Shown: positions 25,600 to 33,911 of the stretch, piece by piece | Numbering within the stretch: the stretch's first letter is position 1 | Layout: each line of letters begins with the position of its first letter | NCBI RefSeq assembly: GCF_003060825.1 | Contig: NZ_CP028922.1 | Span: 449,001-513,000, forward strand | Length of the DNA stretch: 64,000 nt | Source of the DNA: Paenibacillus sp. CAA11 | GTDB lineage: Bacteria > Bacillota > Bacilli > Paenibacillales > Paenibacillaceae | Direction: 5' to 3' | Notes under the pieces: generated by a model | Seen by the model: the letters and a program-made list of their open reading frames with translations, nothing else | The model's database searches: none | Told to the model about the DNA's origin: nothing | Position numbers and translations under genes: made by a program

Positions 25600-26424
25600 A
25601 TGAAAAAATCAGGAATTATCGTACTGGTATTTATCATGTTCGCTGCCATGCTGCCAGGTGCAGCTACGGCGGCTTCTCTACCGCTTCGGGTAGAAGTGGA
25701 TGGAGAGAAGATATGGTTCCCCGATGAGGAACCTTTTGTAGATAAGAATATGCGGGTGCAGGTACCGATTCGTTTTATAAGTGAAGCGCTGGGTGCAAAG
25801 GTCGACTGGAGTGCCAAACAAAAGAAGGTCACCATTTCCCAGTCTCCTAAAGTGGTTACGCTGACGATCGGGAACAAGGTGTTCTACATCAACGGTACAA
25901 GCTCCAAAATGGATACTTCCGCCATGGCGAAAGGGTCAAGAACGTTCGTACCTCTGCGCTTTGTGAGCCAGGCATTGGGTGCTCAGGTGAACTGGAATAA
26001 GAAGATTAATACCGTAGAGATTACTACGGCTAACGGGGCAAGTAAGCCCAAGACGGAGGAGCCGAAGAAAGAGACTACGGGGACGGTAAAGGACTGGTAT
26101 GGGTTTAAGGTGGTTACGAATTCGGATTCGAAGTTGGATGTAAGTGAAGGGTATTATGAAGAAGATAAGGAATCATATTTATTTTCGTTTGTGCTAACAT
26201 TTGGAAAGAGGGGGGAGGATCACGCTAAACAGCTTCAGGAGGTAGAAGATGTCCTTCGACAAAAGGTCAACTCTAAAACAGTAGACTCTATTATGAAGTA
26301 TATTAGCTCCAAAACGAAGAGGGAGCAAGAATTGCCCAATAAATTCTTTGAGGATTCAAAATATAAAATTGGAGTTGGTTCGCAACCCTATGGAGGAGTA
26401 GGTGTGAGGATATGGTACAAGTAG
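25600..26424 (+). CDS. Secreted stalk-domain protein (paralogue 2)
   Basis: 274 residues from ATG 25600 (GAAGGGATG at good spacing; an in-frame ATG three codons earlier overlaps that site). Same architecture as the preceding gene: signal peptide (KKSGIIVLVFIMFAAMLPGA), stalk repeats (PFVDKNMRVQVPIRFISEAL ... RTFVPLRFVSQALGAQVNWN), linker (KPKTEEPKKETTGTVKDW) and the shared domain (YGFKVVTNSDSKLDVSEGYY ... LRQKVNSKTVDSIMKYISSK ... GVGSQPYGGVGVRIWYK). The linker/domain junction is almost identical at DNA level to paralogue 1 (TACGGGGACGGTAAAGGACT), which indicates recent duplication or gene conversion. Confidence 0.75.
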   Translation: MKKSGIIVLVFIMFAAMLPGAATAASLPLRVEVDGEKIWFPDEEPFVDKNMRVQVPIRFISEALGAKVDWSAKQKKVTISQSPKVVTLTIGNKVFYINGTSSKMDTSAMAKGSRTFVPLRFVSQALGAQVNWNKKINTVEITTANGASKPKTEEPKKETTGTVKDWYGFKVVTNSDSKLDVSEGYYEEDKESYLFSFVLTFGKRGEDHAKQLQEVEDVLRQKVNSKTVDSIMKYISSKTKREQELPNKFFEDSKYKIGVGSQPYGGVGVRIWYK

Positions 26425-26434
26425 GTAAAAAAAT

Positions 26435-29203
26435 ATGAAGAAGTTAATAAGATATCTACTTATATTAACTATACTTGGAGCTACATTTCCTTTGTACACA
26501 GACTCTCAAGCTGAGGAAGATGGCCTAGTTAATTACTTAAAGAGTCTCACTCCCGAAAAGGTAATACAAAGAACTAATGAAGACATGGACAAACTTTATG
26601 GGTTTCAAGGTTACTTCACTAACAAAACCAGTAAGGGTAAATTAAATGAAGAACTCATAATACAAAGGATTAATGAGGGAGTTAAGGAGCCCGAAAAGTT
26701 TACTGGGTTTGAAATTGTTTATGGTACCAGCCATGATGACGTGATCATTCATAAAGGCAAAAAAATGCACAGATATTCAGGATACTCCCAAACTGGTGAT
26801 CATGTATCTACAAAAGATTTTCCTTGGGATGCAGGGTGGAGTGGTAAAGAAATTCAAAATTTTGATATGATCAAGCACCCTTGGACCAAGTCATATTTAG
26901 ATATTCAAGACCGTACCTTCGATAGCTACGGTGATAAAACCCCTATTCCCGAAACTCTAAAAGAATACCTCCCTGGTGGTACTTTTGAGGAATTAATTAA
27001 AAATGCGTTAACCAGAGAGTACGGTAACAAACGTCCCTACCGAGACTTTATGTACAACAATCAGAACTCTGAACTGGCGGATAAACCAGTGTACAGCAAT
27101 AACGCTGTTCCTCCTAAGGGCAGATGGATCGACTATGTTCATGTTATCCAGCCCCCTACCTTCCTTTCTCAAGGGCTTGGAAGGGTCTACTTAAAGGGTG
27201 GGACTTATAAGGATATTCCCATCGCGGCGTTTGTCACGTTGACTCAGGACATCTCAGCCTCCTTTGACAGTATCCCTATCAATGCAGTAGAAGGCCAAGA
27301 GGTGAATATCGCGGTTAACGTGAACTCGAGCTTTAACAAAGATATCACTACCAACTATGAGTGGACTGTGACGCGTAAGAATAGTGGCAAGGCCCTTACT
27401 ACAAATGACGGACTGAAGTTTAGCGGAGACGCCGGAGCCCGTAAGGGCCAGATCAAACTCACCAAGACAGCCAATAAGAAGACACTGTATGTCTCCTTCA
27501 GGATGCCGAATGAAGCCGTCAGGATTCAGTTCAAAGTGAATGACAAGGGCGAGCAGCCGAAGGAAAACGAATTGAGTAACAACAAGCTGGATTCTTATGT
27601 GAAGTTCGTTACTCCTAAGCCGCTTCCATACGATGTCTTGTCGATGCGGATCAAATACCCGCTTCCGCCCAATACAGCTACGCTATTCTTGCCAAATGAA
27701 AATGGCGCTGCATGGAACGGAAATGCAACCGGGGCTTTGAATGTATATAACGGAGCACCGGACTTGTACAGAAATTATGAGGTGACCAATAATCCGCCTG
27801 TGAATGAACCTAAGGAGAAGATTACCCGTAAGGCTGTTCCAAAGTACACGATTAAACGCGAGGATTTCGGCGACTTGCCGCTTAATAATGGCTGGCTGAA
27901 CCCCCTTGATCCCCGTAAGCCCATTGTGAGGGACGGTTATATCAAATATAGTGGTACGGTTAAAAGACCGTATAAGTATAAGGAACAGGTGTGCCGTACC
28001 AATGCCAAGGGAGAAGAAAAGTGCCACTACGTGGATAGGCCTGGAGTGCAGTCTGCGGATTTTAGCGAAAATATCGTGAAACAAGCCTATGAGATGTACT
28101 CATACAACGGCATGGAGACAGTCCCGCCCCTCCCTTACAAAAATACCATTAACCCCACCGCAGGCGGCAAAGCAGGCGACAAGTGGTGGAAATGGAATCT
28201 GCTCTGGACGAACGAGTCTTATGAATATTCAGTGCTTCGCTGGATGCACCACTTGGATGAGAATGGGAAGCCGTTCAACTACACGGAGGTGCCTGGTCAG
28301 TACAAGCGGACATTCATTCAGCAGGCCAGCGGCAGTGTGCAGTGGCAGCAGGGGGACACCCAGGCTGAAGAATACGGACCGTCTAGACAGGCCGCGAAGC
28401 AGCAGTCCACGAAGAAGGATGTCTATGACAAGGCCGTCTTTGCGACAGACCGGCAGCTTCAGAAGTATGCGTATCCGATTAAATCAGGCTATTATTTCAA
28501 CCCGACAGGAACGTATAGGGTGAAGATCACGACCGTCACTTATAAGCCAACGAAGGATGACACCAAGGATCACAAGGACCTGGTCAAGGCGGTGATCAAT
28601 TCGTTCAAGTACCAGTCCGACCTGATCTATATTAATGCCAAGAAGAAGCCAGTCAACATTAGCAATGTGGAGCTGAACAAGCAGGGTGTCGGATTCAAGA
28701 AGGTGATGGGCGAGATTACCGCCAAGAAGCCGAAGGGCGTGAACGCCATCAAGATGCTGGAAGTGCGGGATCGCAGCTTTGACGAAAAACGATATACCAA
28801 GAAGGTAGAAGAGATCCAGCACAGTCAATTGTCGGATGGGGACACCCATAAATACTGGAAGATGGTGCTTGAAGGGTATGATGAGTCGAATACCATTTAC
28901 AGTCACAATGCGTACAAATACCGCGAATACGTAAGGGATCAAGACGAGAAAGGGAAAGAGCAGCATATTTACAAAATTACAGAGACGACGGATGTATCAT
29001 TTATCATCAATCCGAAGGGTCTCCCGCTCTATACCCATGCTAATATGCAGAACGGAAATTATACGATCAAGGTATCGATTGATCCGACCAAGCTTCCGTC
29101 ACAATATGCCTACCATGTGCTGAAGCAGTTGAATGGAATTTCCGTCATGGACTCTATTCCGGTTACTGTAGTTGGCTCGATTTTTGACGATTTGAACAAC
29201 TAA
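26435..29203 (+). CDS. Large exported protein of unknown function
   Basis: 922 residues. Signal peptide KKLIRYLLILTILGATFPLY ... SQAEED. The N-terminal third (ELIIQRINEGVKEPEKFTGF, FPWDAGWSGKEIQNFDMIKH) resembles nothing I know. A central part has Ig-like or CARDB-like character (SIPINAVEGQEVNIAVNVNS, YEWTVTRKNSGKAL, VSFRMPNEAVRIQFKVND). The C-terminal half has aromatic-rich stretches (GGKAGDKWWKWNLLWTNESY) and FNPTGTYRVKITTVTYKPTK. Two cysteines lie close together (EQVCRTNAKGEEKCHYV). No anchor or enzyme motif is seen. It lies 10 bases after the stalk protein and is closed by the structured terminator at 29224, so it is probably co-transcribed with it. Confidence 0.65.
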   Translation: MKKLIRYLLILTILGATFPLYTDSQAEEDGLVNYLKSLTPEKVIQRTNEDMDKLYGFQGYFTNKTSKGKLNEELIIQRINEGVKEPEKFTGFEIVYGTSHDDVIIHKGKKMHRYSGYSQTGDHVSTKDFPWDAGWSGKEIQNFDMIKHPWTKSYLDIQDRTFDSYGDKTPIPETLKEYLPGGTFEELIKNALTREYGNKRPYRDFMYNNQNSELADKPVYSNNAVPPKGRWIDYVHVIQPPTFLSQGLGRVYLKGGTYKDIPIAAFVTLTQDISASFDSIPINAVEGQEVNIAVNVNSSFNKDITTNYEWTVTRKNSGKALTTNDGLKFSGDAGARKGQIKLTKTANKKTLYVSFRMPNEAVRIQFKVNDKGEQPKENELSNNKLDSYVKFVTPKPLPYDVLSMRIKYPLPPNTATLFLPNENGAAWNGNATGALNVYNGAPDLYRNYEVTNNPPVNEPKEKITRKAVPKYTIKREDFGDLPLNNGWLNPLDPRKPIVRDGYIKYSGTVKRPYKYKEQVCRTNAKGEEKCHYVDRPGVQSADFSENIVKQAYEMYSYNGMETVPPLPYKNTINPTAGGKAGDKWWKWNLLWTNESYEYSVLRWMHHLDENGKPFNYTEVPGQYKRTFIQQASGSVQWQQGDTQAEEYGPSRQAAKQQSTKKDVYDKAVFATDRQLQKYAYPIKSGYYFNPTGTYRVKITTVTYKPTKDDTKDHKDLVKAVINSFKYQSDLIYINAKKKPVNISNVELNKQGVGFKKVMGEITAKKPKGVNAIKMLEVRDRSFDEKRYTKKVEEIQHSQLSDGDTHKYWKMVLEGYDESNTIYSHNAYKYREYVRDQDEKGKEQHIYKITETTDVSFIINPKGLPLYTHANMQNGNYTIKVSIDPTKLPSQYAYHVLKQLNGISVMDSIPVTVVGSIFDDLNN

Positions 29204-29223
29204 ACATGCAGTATGCTCTTACT

Positions 29224-29300
29224 GCCCCCATCACACCCTAGACTAGTTTGCTTAGCTGGTCTGGCAGGCAAGTCCAGGTGGAGATGGGGGTACTTTTTTT
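29224..29300 (+). terminator. Structured terminator, copy 1 of a repeated intergenic element
   Basis: GCCCCCATC (from 29224) pairs with GATGGGGG ending at 29290, followed by TACTTTTTTT. Between the arms lies a ~48-base insert that can itself fold (AGACTAG with CTGGTCT). About 60 bases of this element recur with one mismatch at 33823-33883, in front of the second effector gene. There the 5' arm is missing. Confidence 0.7.
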
Positions 29301-29366
29301 ACTGATTCAAGACAGACCCAAGATTGATGCTATGGCTCGAAGCATAAGATGAAAGGGGAGAAACGA

Positions 29367-31310
29367 GTGCAGCAAAAGGTAGATCCCAGCCGGATTGATG
29401 ACCTGGCCGAAGGGATGAAGAAGTTGACCAGCTTCATAGAGACGGAAGTGAGGAGTTCCACCAATGGGGTTCTGACGGTCGCCTCGGCGGCAAAAAATGA
29501 TTACACCAAGGAAGCTTATGTCGGATCCGCAGCAGGGCTTGCCGAGGAATTAGTCCGGGATATCCGGGCTATGGCCAGCAAGCTGGAGGAGAAGATGAAG
29601 GCCAAGGCCAAAGCCTTGAATAGTGTGGCAGAGCAGTATAGGAAGACAGAACGCCTGGCGGGGCTCAAGCTCAGGAAGGGTACGAAGCAGCTTGCCTACA
29701 ACCTGTCATATAACCCTAAGGTGTATAGCGAATATGTCAAGACCTTGCAGAAACGCTTGAGGGAAATGGGCTATGACATCGAGGTGGATGGCAAGTTCGG
29801 GAAGGAAACCAAAGCAGCGGTCAGTGCCTTTAAGAAGAAATATGGGCTTGGTGACAAAGGCAAAGACGAAGGCGTGGTCGGCGAGCAAACCTGGCTGTAC
29901 TTGTTCGGAACTGTGGACGGTGCGCTAAAGTATGATCCGCATACCTTCAACGAGCAGGTGCGCATGGCACAGATCCGGCTCAAGGAGCTGGGATATGACG
30001 TGGAAGTGACAGGGTATTTTGACAAGAAGACGAAGGCAGCGGTCAGTGCATTCAAGAACAAGAACCATCTCGGCAATAAAGGCACGGTTGAGGGCGTCAT
30101 CGGCACGAACACGTGGGAGGTGCTGTTTGGCGGGGAGGCGCTGGCGAAGAACGCGGAATCGGTAGCTCCTACGGCTTCGGGGGGAAGTGTACCCAGGGGC
30201 AAAGTCGTTTACTACAACCAGGAAGATCCGAAGTGGGGCGGGCTGATGTATTCGAGCAGTAACGATAAGAGCCAGACTATTGCTAAGTCGGCTTGTGGTC
30301 CAACTTCGCTGGCTATGATCTTGTCTACGATTACCGGAAAGCAAATACTACCTCCTGATTTGAGTAATTGGGCTGTCAAACACGGGTATCGCACCTCGAA
30401 AAGCGGCACAAGCTGGGGGTTCTTCAAGGCGGCTGCTAAGCAGTATGACGTACAGTGTGTGCAGACCGGCAGCTTGGATGAGGTGAAGAAGGCTCTTAAG
30501 GATGGAAACCATTTGGTCATTGCCTCAATGGGGCCAGGCCATTTTACGGGTGGTGGACATTTTATTGTTCTAACCGATGTAGACACCAAGAACGGTGAGG
30601 ACTGGTACTCTGTATTGGACCCTAATATGGATAACCGAGCCTATAAAAATGATGGGAAAATTCAGCAGGGAACCAAGAATGACGGTTCGGTTGAAGCGGT
30701 TGGCAGTGTATTTAAGGCAGAAGCAAAACAATACTGGATTTTTACTTATAAAGATAAAGCTCCCACAACCCCTCCGCCAAGTAATAATCAGAATGTTCAA
30801 AACCCAACAAGCGGCGGCAAAGCCAATACGATTAGTGTAAACGGAGTGAAGTTTCTCCATGGTTCGGAAGGATACAGTGCCTACAAGTACAAGGATCAGG
30901 CAGGCAAGTGGACGATTGGCTATGGGCACTTGATTAGACCGGGAGAAAAGTTCAAGGAGCCTATGTCTCAGGAAGAAGCTATCAAACTGTACGAAAAAGA
31001 CATTCAGAAATTTATTAAGTCTGTTAACGAGTTCCAGAGCAAATATAATTTGAAGCTAACCCAAAATCAGTTCGATGCTTTGGTGAGCTTCACCTACAAC
31101 TTAGGAGAGAACATCTGGGAGGGTAAGACTACACTTAAGAGCTTAATTGTGTCTGGCAAATATACGGATCAAGAGCTGAAAGAAGCTTTCGGCAGATTCT
31201 GTAAGGCAGACGGGAAGAGATCAAGAGGATTATATAACAGACGTATTGATGAAGCGGAGGTTTTCTTATATGGGGAATATACAAGAAGGACAGACCGGCT
31301 TCTTCCGTAA
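29367..31310 (+). CDS. T7SS effector: peptidoglycan hydrolase with C39-like peptidase and lysozyme domains
   Basis: 647 residues from GTG 29367 (GGGGAG 6-7 bases upstream; aligns with the ATGCAGCAG start of the 33912 gene). Residues 1-100 are a helical export domain shared with that toxin (AYVGSAAGLAEEL, then YRKTE at 91-95, a YxxxE export motif). Two peptidoglycan-binding repeats follow (about 115-175 and 195-250; MGYDIEVDGKFGKETKAAVS). A C39-like papain-fold peptidase has Cys in KSACGPTSLAM (about 310) and His in GGGHFIVLTDV. The C-terminal T4-type lysozyme has E500, D509 and T515 in SEGYSAYKYKDQAGKWTIGY, the exact E-9-D-6-T spacing of the T4 triad. It either attacks rivals' walls or opens its own. 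Confidence 0.82.
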   Translation: MQQKVDPSRIDDLAEGMKKLTSFIETEVRSSTNGVLTVASAAKNDYTKEAYVGSAAGLAEELVRDIRAMASKLEEKMKAKAKALNSVAEQYRKTERLAGLKLRKGTKQLAYNLSYNPKVYSEYVKTLQKRLREMGYDIEVDGKFGKETKAAVSAFKKKYGLGDKGKDEGVVGEQTWLYLFGTVDGALKYDPHTFNEQVRMAQIRLKELGYDVEVTGYFDKKTKAAVSAFKNKNHLGNKGTVEGVIGTNTWEVLFGGEALAKNAESVAPTASGGSVPRGKVVYYNQEDPKWGGLMYSSSNDKSQTIAKSACGPTSLAMILSTITGKQILPPDLSNWAVKHGYRTSKSGTSWGFFKAAAKQYDVQCVQTGSLDEVKKALKDGNHLVIASMGPGHFTGGGHFIVLTDVDTKNGEDWYSVLDPNMDNRAYKNDGKIQQGTKNDGSVEAVGSVFKAEAKQYWIFTYKDKAPTTPPPSNNQNVQNPTSGGKANTISVNGVKFLHGSEGYSAYKYKDQAGKWTIGYGHLIRPGEKFKEPMSQEEAIKLYEKDIQKFIKSVNEFQSKYNLKLTQNQFDALVSFTYNLGENIWEGKTTLKSLIVSGKYTDQELKEAFGRFCKADGKRSRGLYNRRIDEAEVFLYGEYTRRTDRLLP

Positions 31311-32307
31311 GATGGGCCTGATCATACTAGGGTCGGTTTTGGCTGCAGCCCTGGCAGGCTGCAAGGATCAGAATGACAAACCTGCTGCAAGTCCGGCAAC
31401 TCCTTCTTCTAACGTAACGGCGAGTCAGTCTAGTAAAGATGTTAGTGAACAAGCACAAGAGAAAGGGGATTCTGCTATGAATCCAGTTACGGCTAATGAA
31501 AGTCCATCCGATACTCAAGAACATTCTCAGCACCCTGCAGTCAAAGGTGTCTCATATTTAGGGGAATGGGAGATCAGTAAGGACTTGCCAAGCAATATTA
31601 GTGCTTTATCCGATGAGGAAATTACCGATTATATAGGGACAAAGCTCGTCTACCACGAAGACCGCAGTGATTTTAACGGGGAACAATTACGGAATCCTGT
31701 CTATTCGATTCAGTCTCAGACAAGAGATGAATTTGAAGAAGGCTATAAGGTTAATCTGGACGATTGGAGTCTTAAGGGGGACTCTATTCAAGAGATTCAA
31801 GTGTACAAAGATCAAGGTAAGACACAGGAATGGGATGAATATGCGGGAACCACATATTTGATTGACGGTAAGCTTGTTATCTCCATCGAGGGGCAGTTTT
31901 TTGAATTGAAAAAAGTGGACCCAGACAGCCAGCCCCCAACAGTCAAAGCAGACCGTATTAAGGCGGGAAGCAAGCTAAGTGGCCTTACTGTAAAAGAGGT
32001 TACCAAAAATGAGGACGGCACTGTATCGCAAATCACCTTCTCGGATCATATTACCGTTGAAGGTAGTTATGAATTAGCAGAGACAGAAGAGGGATTGGCG
32101 TACCAGCTGACACCGGATACAGCTTATAAGAAGATGCTTCCGGTTTTGGACGAAGCGATGGCATCAGATCCGATCATTGTGCTGATTTCGGGAGATAGCC
32201 AACACAAAGAAGAGAAGGGCCATGCAAAGCTCACCATTAGCAATTATAGCATTGCTTTGGCGCAAATTTCGCGAAGTGCTGAACTGGTCAAGCTGATAAA
32301 GGATTGA
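31270..32307 (+). CDS. Lipoprotein downstream of the hydrolase effector, candidate immunity or partner
   Basis: 345 residues from ATG 31270 (GGAGG 10 bases upstream; it overlaps the effector gene by 41 bases). Lipobox LAGC at the end of a hydrophobic helix (MGLIILGSVLAAALAGC), then a Ser/Ala-rich linker and a folded part (YLGEWEISKDLPSNISALSD, LVISIEGQFFELKKVDPDSQ). The last 25 residues (KLTISNYSIALAQISRSAEL) recur in a decayed copy at 33669-33812. Translational overlap suggests it works with, or protects from, the effector on the outer face of the membrane. No family recognised. Confidence 0.65.
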   Translation: MGNIQEGQTGFFRKMGLIILGSVLAAALAGCKDQNDKPAASPATPSSNVTASQSSKDVSEQAQEKGDSAMNPVTANESPSDTQEHSQHPAVKGVSYLGEWEISKDLPSNISALSDEEITDYIGTKLVYHEDRSDFNGEQLRNPVYSIQSQTRDEFEEGYKVNLDDWSLKGDSIQEIQVYKDQGKTQEWDEYAGTTYLIDGKLVISIEGQFFELKKVDPDSQPPTVKADRIKAGSKLSGLTVKEVTKNEDGTVSQITFSDHITVEGSYELAETEEGLAYQLTPDTAYKKMLPVLDEAMASDPIIVLISGDSQHKEEKGHAKLTISNYSIALAQISRSAELVKLIKD

Positions 32308-32311
32308 TGAT

Positions 32312-33598
32312 ATGACGAGAATCATCGTTGTTGTTCTAGTGTGCTTATTTTTAAATGGCTGCGGACAAGCGAAAAATGTGCCATCTGGATCCCAGCCCAT
32401 TCAAGAACAGAATTCAACAGTGACAGCAAAAGTCCAGCAGAAGAATGCCTCTTCGCCTGTCTCTCCTAACCTGCTCATCGACGAACAAAAGAATGGAGAG
32501 ATAGGGATGTTCCATTTAGGCATGACACTGGACGAAGTCCGTGGCCGGCTTGCAGAGAAGAAAGTTGAAATTACGAATGAAACCGAGAATGCCTCAGAGC
32601 CGGGAGCAGAGGATCAAGGGGAACGGTCCGTATGGACTGAGGGGGCCAGCTTTACCTTCAACAATAAGGAGGAACTGTATAGTGTCGATGTCCTTGACGA
32701 GCAGCCTACCTCGCTGGGCCTTCGAAAGGGCGACGCTAAGGAACAAGTGATGAAACTGTACGGCAAGGATTTCACCAAGTTTGAAGCCTTAGATGACGAC
32801 GGGGCGGACGATGTGTTGGAGTATACGCTGGACGGGCGTTATTTTACAGTGACGCTAAAGGGAGACCAGGTTCTCAACTGGGGCGTATCGACGCGTTCTT
32901 ATCAAACCTTAGTGGACGCTGAGGCGAAACACAATCAAGAAGGTAGTCCATTAAAAGAACAGTTGATGACGGATTTAAAAGCACAATTATCTAAGCTCAG
33001 CAGCCATCCAAAGGATCTCACCGCTGCCGTCATGGTGGCCGATCGGGTTCGCGGGTTGCAGAATATTACGTCGATTGATTTGAGTGAAGAGGAGATTGAT
33101 TACGTTATCAAGGCCGGGAAGAAGGCGGAGGGCTTGCTTACTGACTCTGTGATTTACAGTGGTTATTCGGCGGGCGGCATTCATTTTATCGCTATTTTAT
33201 CTCCCCGATCTGCGGAGAACACGTCATTCAAACAGACGATAAACCAAGTTCGGGACAGCCAGGATGAGTTCGATTTCCTGACAGCTATTGTAGATGCATC
33301 GGATACACGTTCTTTGCAGATGGGACTCGATGTATATGCCGAGGACTTGAACGGGAAATTGAAGAATATTCCGATCGGTAAGTTAACCGTTAAGGATGAG
33401 GATAGCTCTGAAGAGTTTGCTCTTTTTGAAGAAAAATACTCCCAAGATCTCCTCAAGTCCCATAAACGCTCACAAGGGAACGGCAAGAGCATTCCAAGCG
33501 GTACCTGGCATACTTATATGTTTGATGGAACACTGCTGAATGAGCTGTCTATTTCTATTGAGACCGGGACGGATTTGGTAGTTTTGCAGAATAAGTAA
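32312..33598 (+). CDS. Second lipoprotein of the effector unit
   Basis: 428 residues, starting 4 bases after the previous stop. Signal MTRIIVVVLVCLFLNGCGQA with lipobox LNGC, a flexible linker, then a domain with IGMFHLGMTLDEVRGRLAEK and the paired LGLRKGDAKEQVMKLYGKDF, the pattern of SmpA/BLIP-like or stalk-type 'LGMT..ev...lG' repeats. A C-terminal domain (AVMVADRVRGLQNITSIDLS, LSISIETGTDLVVLQNK) shows no enzyme motif. It is probably co-expressed with the effector and the first lipoprotein. Its role may be immunity or wall anchoring; this is inference. Confidence 0.65.
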   Translation: MTRIIVVVLVCLFLNGCGQAKNVPSGSQPIQEQNSTVTAKVQQKNASSPVSPNLLIDEQKNGEIGMFHLGMTLDEVRGRLAEKKVEITNETENASEPGAEDQGERSVWTEGASFTFNNKEELYSVDVLDEQPTSLGLRKGDAKEQVMKLYGKDFTKFEALDDDGADDVLEYTLDGRYFTVTLKGDQVLNWGVSTRSYQTLVDAEAKHNQEGSPLKEQLMTDLKAQLSKLSSHPKDLTAAVMVADRVRGLQNITSIDLSEEEIDYVIKAGKKAEGLLTDSVIYSGYSAGGIHFIAILSPRSAENTSFKQTINQVRDSQDEFDFLTAIVDASDTRSLQMGLDVYAEDLNGKLKNIPIGKLTVKDEDSSEEFALFEEKYSQDLLKSHKRSQGNGKSIPSGTWHTYMFDGTLLNELSISIETGTDLVVLQNK

Positions 33599-33668
33599 TA
33601 GAGTAAGACGGATTTTCTAGAGCCGTGAGAAGCACCTTGTTTGACTATTGCGAACAGAGCTGGGATGG

Positions 33669-33812
33669 AGGTTTGGGCTAGAAGGTCATAAGCCTCTTCC
33701 TGAGAATGGCCAAAAAGGGGATGCCCGAATGACAATCAGTGATTACACTGTTGCTCTGGCACAGGTGTCAAGAACGGCCGAGCTAGTAAAGATGGAGGAC
33801 ACGGAATCCTGA
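33669..33812 (+). pseudogene. C-terminal remnant of a paralogue of the 31270 lipoprotein
   Basis: In frame to the TGA at 33810 the sequence reads PENGQKGDARMTISDYTVAL and AQVSRTAELVKMEDTES. It aligns without gaps to the end of the 31270 protein (KEEKGHAKLTISNYSIALAQ, ISRSAELVKL). No start or upstream domain remains. It marks the left end of a duplicated effector unit. Confidence 0.65.
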
Positions 33813-33822
33813 TATTTTAAGT

Positions 33823-33883
33823 GATCACCCTAGACTAGTTTGCTTAGCTGGTCTGGCAGGCAAGGCCAGGTGGAGATGGGGGT
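33823..33883 (+). repeat. Copy 2 of the repeated intergenic element, 5' arm lost
   Basis: From CACCCTAGACTAG to GATGGGGGTAC this matches 29232-29293 with a single mismatch (AGTCC/AGGCC). Upstream of CACCC the CCCCCAT arm is replaced, and no T run follows, so it is not a working terminator here. It lies 29 bases before the start of the toxin gene, as a leader remnant of the duplication. Confidence 0.75.
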
Positions 33884-33911
33884 ACCAAAGCTTGTACGAA
33901 GGGGGCTAAAC

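Noticed and set aside
29224-29300. Riboswitch ahead of the hydrolase effector
   Set aside because: Copy 1 has terminator features and follows the upstream gene, and no known riboswitch core was recognised.
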